From NCBI GenBank assembly GCA_963920665.1, contig OY987267.1, positions 12,896,001-12,960,000 of the forward strand: a stretch of DNA of 64,000 nucleotides, given 5' to 3'. The position numbers and the translations under genes are program-made. The notes under the pieces were generated by a model, which was given only the letters and a program-made list of their open reading frames with translations, searched no databases and was not told where the DNA came from. Source of the stretch: Straminergon stramineum. Taxonomy: Eukaryota > Streptophyta > Bryopsida > Hypnales > Calliergonaceae. Of the stretch, positions 61,984 to 64,000 are shown piece by piece (positions within the stretch are counted from its first letter, which is position 1; every line of letters starts with the position of its first letter).

Positions 61984-63460
61984 AATGTAAGTAAATTTAG
62001 AACACATATTATATTGAAGTTGTCAAAATCAAGCGTTATTGTATCAAATTATTTTCTCTAATAGAAAGTTCATACAAAATTTAAAAAACAGGTTTTCCTA
62101 TTTAAATAAGAACATAGTTATAGATTTTTTCCATTACTATTATTTGACACTCTATATCTTCATTCATTTTTTCTTATTATAGTAATTATACTAATAACTT
62201 ATATATTTCATGGAATGAATACTTACTAAATAAATCTTATTATTTAGTCTTACAAAGATTTTTCTCTCTCAAAGACTCAATTTTAAAATTCAAATCTCTA
62301 GTCTTTTTAATCATTATTTTACAATTGATCTCTAATTTATTTCACAAAATAATTTTGGTATTTTTGAAATTTAAAAATTGAATAACCCTAAATCCTAAAT
62401 CCTAGACTATATTCATGATAAAAAATTTCTAATGTTTCTTTTTTAATTTACCATTTACAATCTTTATAACAACTTTTCACCAAATTATTAAGTTATTATA
62501 CAAGTCTTTTGAATGATTTAATTTTGTAAATTTTTTTTTTCAATTTTTGTTTGAGTATTTTGTTCAATAATATTAAAAAGATGTAGTTGCTTCTACATTA
62601 TAAAAATATGGTATTCTTAAATCATTCCAAATGATAGATGATGGTAATTTGTTCATTTGAAACTAAATGTATCTTTATAATTTATTCCACTGAAAATTTT
62701 AAAAACATTTCATCAACATAGAATTTATGCATTAAAACATGGATTTGTGTTTTTTGTGTTTTGCACGAATATTCAAGTAAAAGATTATATAATGTGAATC
62801 AAATAGTTCTATTTCATCATTTTAGTATTTAAATTAAGTGTATCTAATGTAATTGCATTCATAATTGTCTAAATAATATGAATTATTTTTGAGTTTGTTC
62901 CCATTATATTTTTGTATCAAGGAGTTTATCTTCTGTAGAATTGCAATCAACAAGTAAATGGTCACTTCATAGACCTCCTAATTTAGGTTTGTAGTTCCAT
63001 CTAGTTTTTTTTGAATAATATATCACTCTCTCTCACACAAATTTTAACCTATTTTGACTTATATGGCTTGGTCCCTCCAAACGTATATGCTAAGGTAGAG
63101 ATATCTAAAATGTAGTAGGGGGTTCAATTGTAGTATACAATTGGATGCATGTATTGTTGATTGAAAAAGATTTCTCTCTTTTCATCTTCTTGTCTATTTA
63201 TCTCTCTTCACACCTATTCATAGTGTGTGGTTGTAGGATGCTCACTTAATTAGGAACAAATTCCAAAGCTAAGTGTTCTAGATGAAGCTATGAGACATGG
63301 ATAGATCCAAATGAAAAATCCACATTAATATTGAATAAAATATTCATTCTTGAAGGAATAAAAAAATCCCTTTTTTTTTGCACTCATCATCATCCTTATT
63401 TTTGCACACATTGAGCTCAGTTTCTCAACAAATTCCCCATATCCTGAAGATTGAAATGCT
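61984..63460. other. AT-rich DNA without genes
   Basis: About 1.5 kb of AT-rich sequence. I see no open frame of interest, no pairable repeat and no structured RNA. Confidence 0.55.
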
Positions 63461-63805
63461 TTAGTTATCCATTTTAGATATCTCTACCTTATATTTGCAC
63501 TTGAGGCCAAGACAAGGATTATTGTTCCCCCCAAAGGCTGCCGAGTTCCCTTCCCACTGTTCCCAGTTCCCTTCCCAGATGCGAAGTGAAACAACCTTCT
63601 GGATGAGGATATAATGTCCGACAAACGCGCCAATAAGTGACAAGGTGATAAGTGTCAGGATCTCACTGGCCGAGAAACTCAAGAACCACCCCTATTCACC
63701 CCTCAAATGTTCACCATCCGTACATTCCCTACACACTACCTCCGCAAGAAGCTCCCAGAGCTTAGAAGACGCACGCACACTCAAAGACTCCCATTGCGGC
63801 CAATT
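63461..63805 (-). CDS. Possible 3' exons of a membrane protein gene, partial
   Basis: Two exon-like pieces on the minus strand. The first, 63805-63740, is bounded by GCTTGCAG and GTAGTG and encodes NWPQWESLSVRASSKLWELL plus two residues. The second is open from about 63691 to 63461 and encodes WFLSFSASEILTLITLSLIG followed by AFVGHYILIQKV, a clear membrane helix, then a Trp/Gly/Asn-rich end. Composition is gene-like compared with the AT-rich left side. The intron between them would be only about 48 bases, short for a plant, so the model may be wrong. Any 5' part would lie beyond 64000. No family recognised. Confidence 0.3.
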
Positions 63806-64000
63806 CTGCAAGCAAATAAGTTTAGCAGTGCTCATGAGGAAGACGACGAAGAAGAAGAATCATTTTTAGAAACGAGATCATGTTGCTATTCTAACATTTT
63901 GAGCTGAAGTTTAGTCAAGCCATCGCTACAACAATTTCAGTATTCTCCTTGTTGATATTGCATTGATCCGATCCCCACATGGCGCTGCAGCTGCACTACT

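Overview
The window looks like nuclear DNA of a land plant, most likely a bryophyte (a moss fits best). All genes have GT-AG introns. Recognisable products are a plastid fructose-bisphosphate aldolase, a PDV2-type plastid-division protein and a Sec14-like lipid-transfer protein. The background is very AT-rich, and the genes sit in GC-richer islands. The organism call is inference from protein character and composition, not a database match.

Layout. 1-34 kb is gene-poor and repeat-rich. It holds a diverged inverted repeat pair (5.29-6.59 kb and 31.26-32.57 kb), a dispersed family of GATGAAGTT hairpins (7.7-8.9 and 25.2-26.8 kb), a 3 x 111-bp tandem repeat (10.0 kb), a (TA)n tract (10.9 kb), a 5'-truncated Ty3/gypsy integrase tail (14.4 kb), and two retroelement-type reading frames (17.84-20.63 kb plus strand; 27.95-29.93 kb minus strand). 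These two frames stay open across 2.8 and 2.0 kb except for in-frame stops, each explainable by one C-to-T change. 34.5-42.2 kb is a gene island with PDV2 (+, two exons) and a five-exon Sec14/CRAL-TRIO membrane protein (-), convergent. 44.9-57.1 kb is a large inverted repeat: two copies of a five-exon plastid aldolase gene, tail to tail, on 2,887-bp arms that look identical. 59.2-61.4 kb holds a three-exon gene for a small acidic coiled-coil protein that I do not recognise. The right edge may hold part of a minus-strand membrane-protein gene.

Most notable points. (1) The aldolase palindrome, whose centre contains a 200-base N gap. The sequence left of the gap (47531-50851) is repeated right of it (51052-54372), which looks like two overlapping contig ends that were never merged; the true spacer is then about 2.84 kb. 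(2) Both aldolase copies carry Leu where class I aldolases normally have the Lys of the Lys-Arg pair near the active site. (3) The two stop-riddled but frameshift-free element ORFs share an N-terminal motif. (4) Three CACTA-type miniature elements have exact 3-bp target duplications; one has an empty-site copy about 0.9 kb away in the same intron.

How the genes relate. Aldolase (Calvin cycle/plastid glycolysis) and PDV2 (outer-envelope division factor) are both chloroplast functions, but nothing suggests a functional cluster; these are ordinary dispersed nuclear genes separated by repeats. I saw no rRNA, tRNA or CRISPR array.
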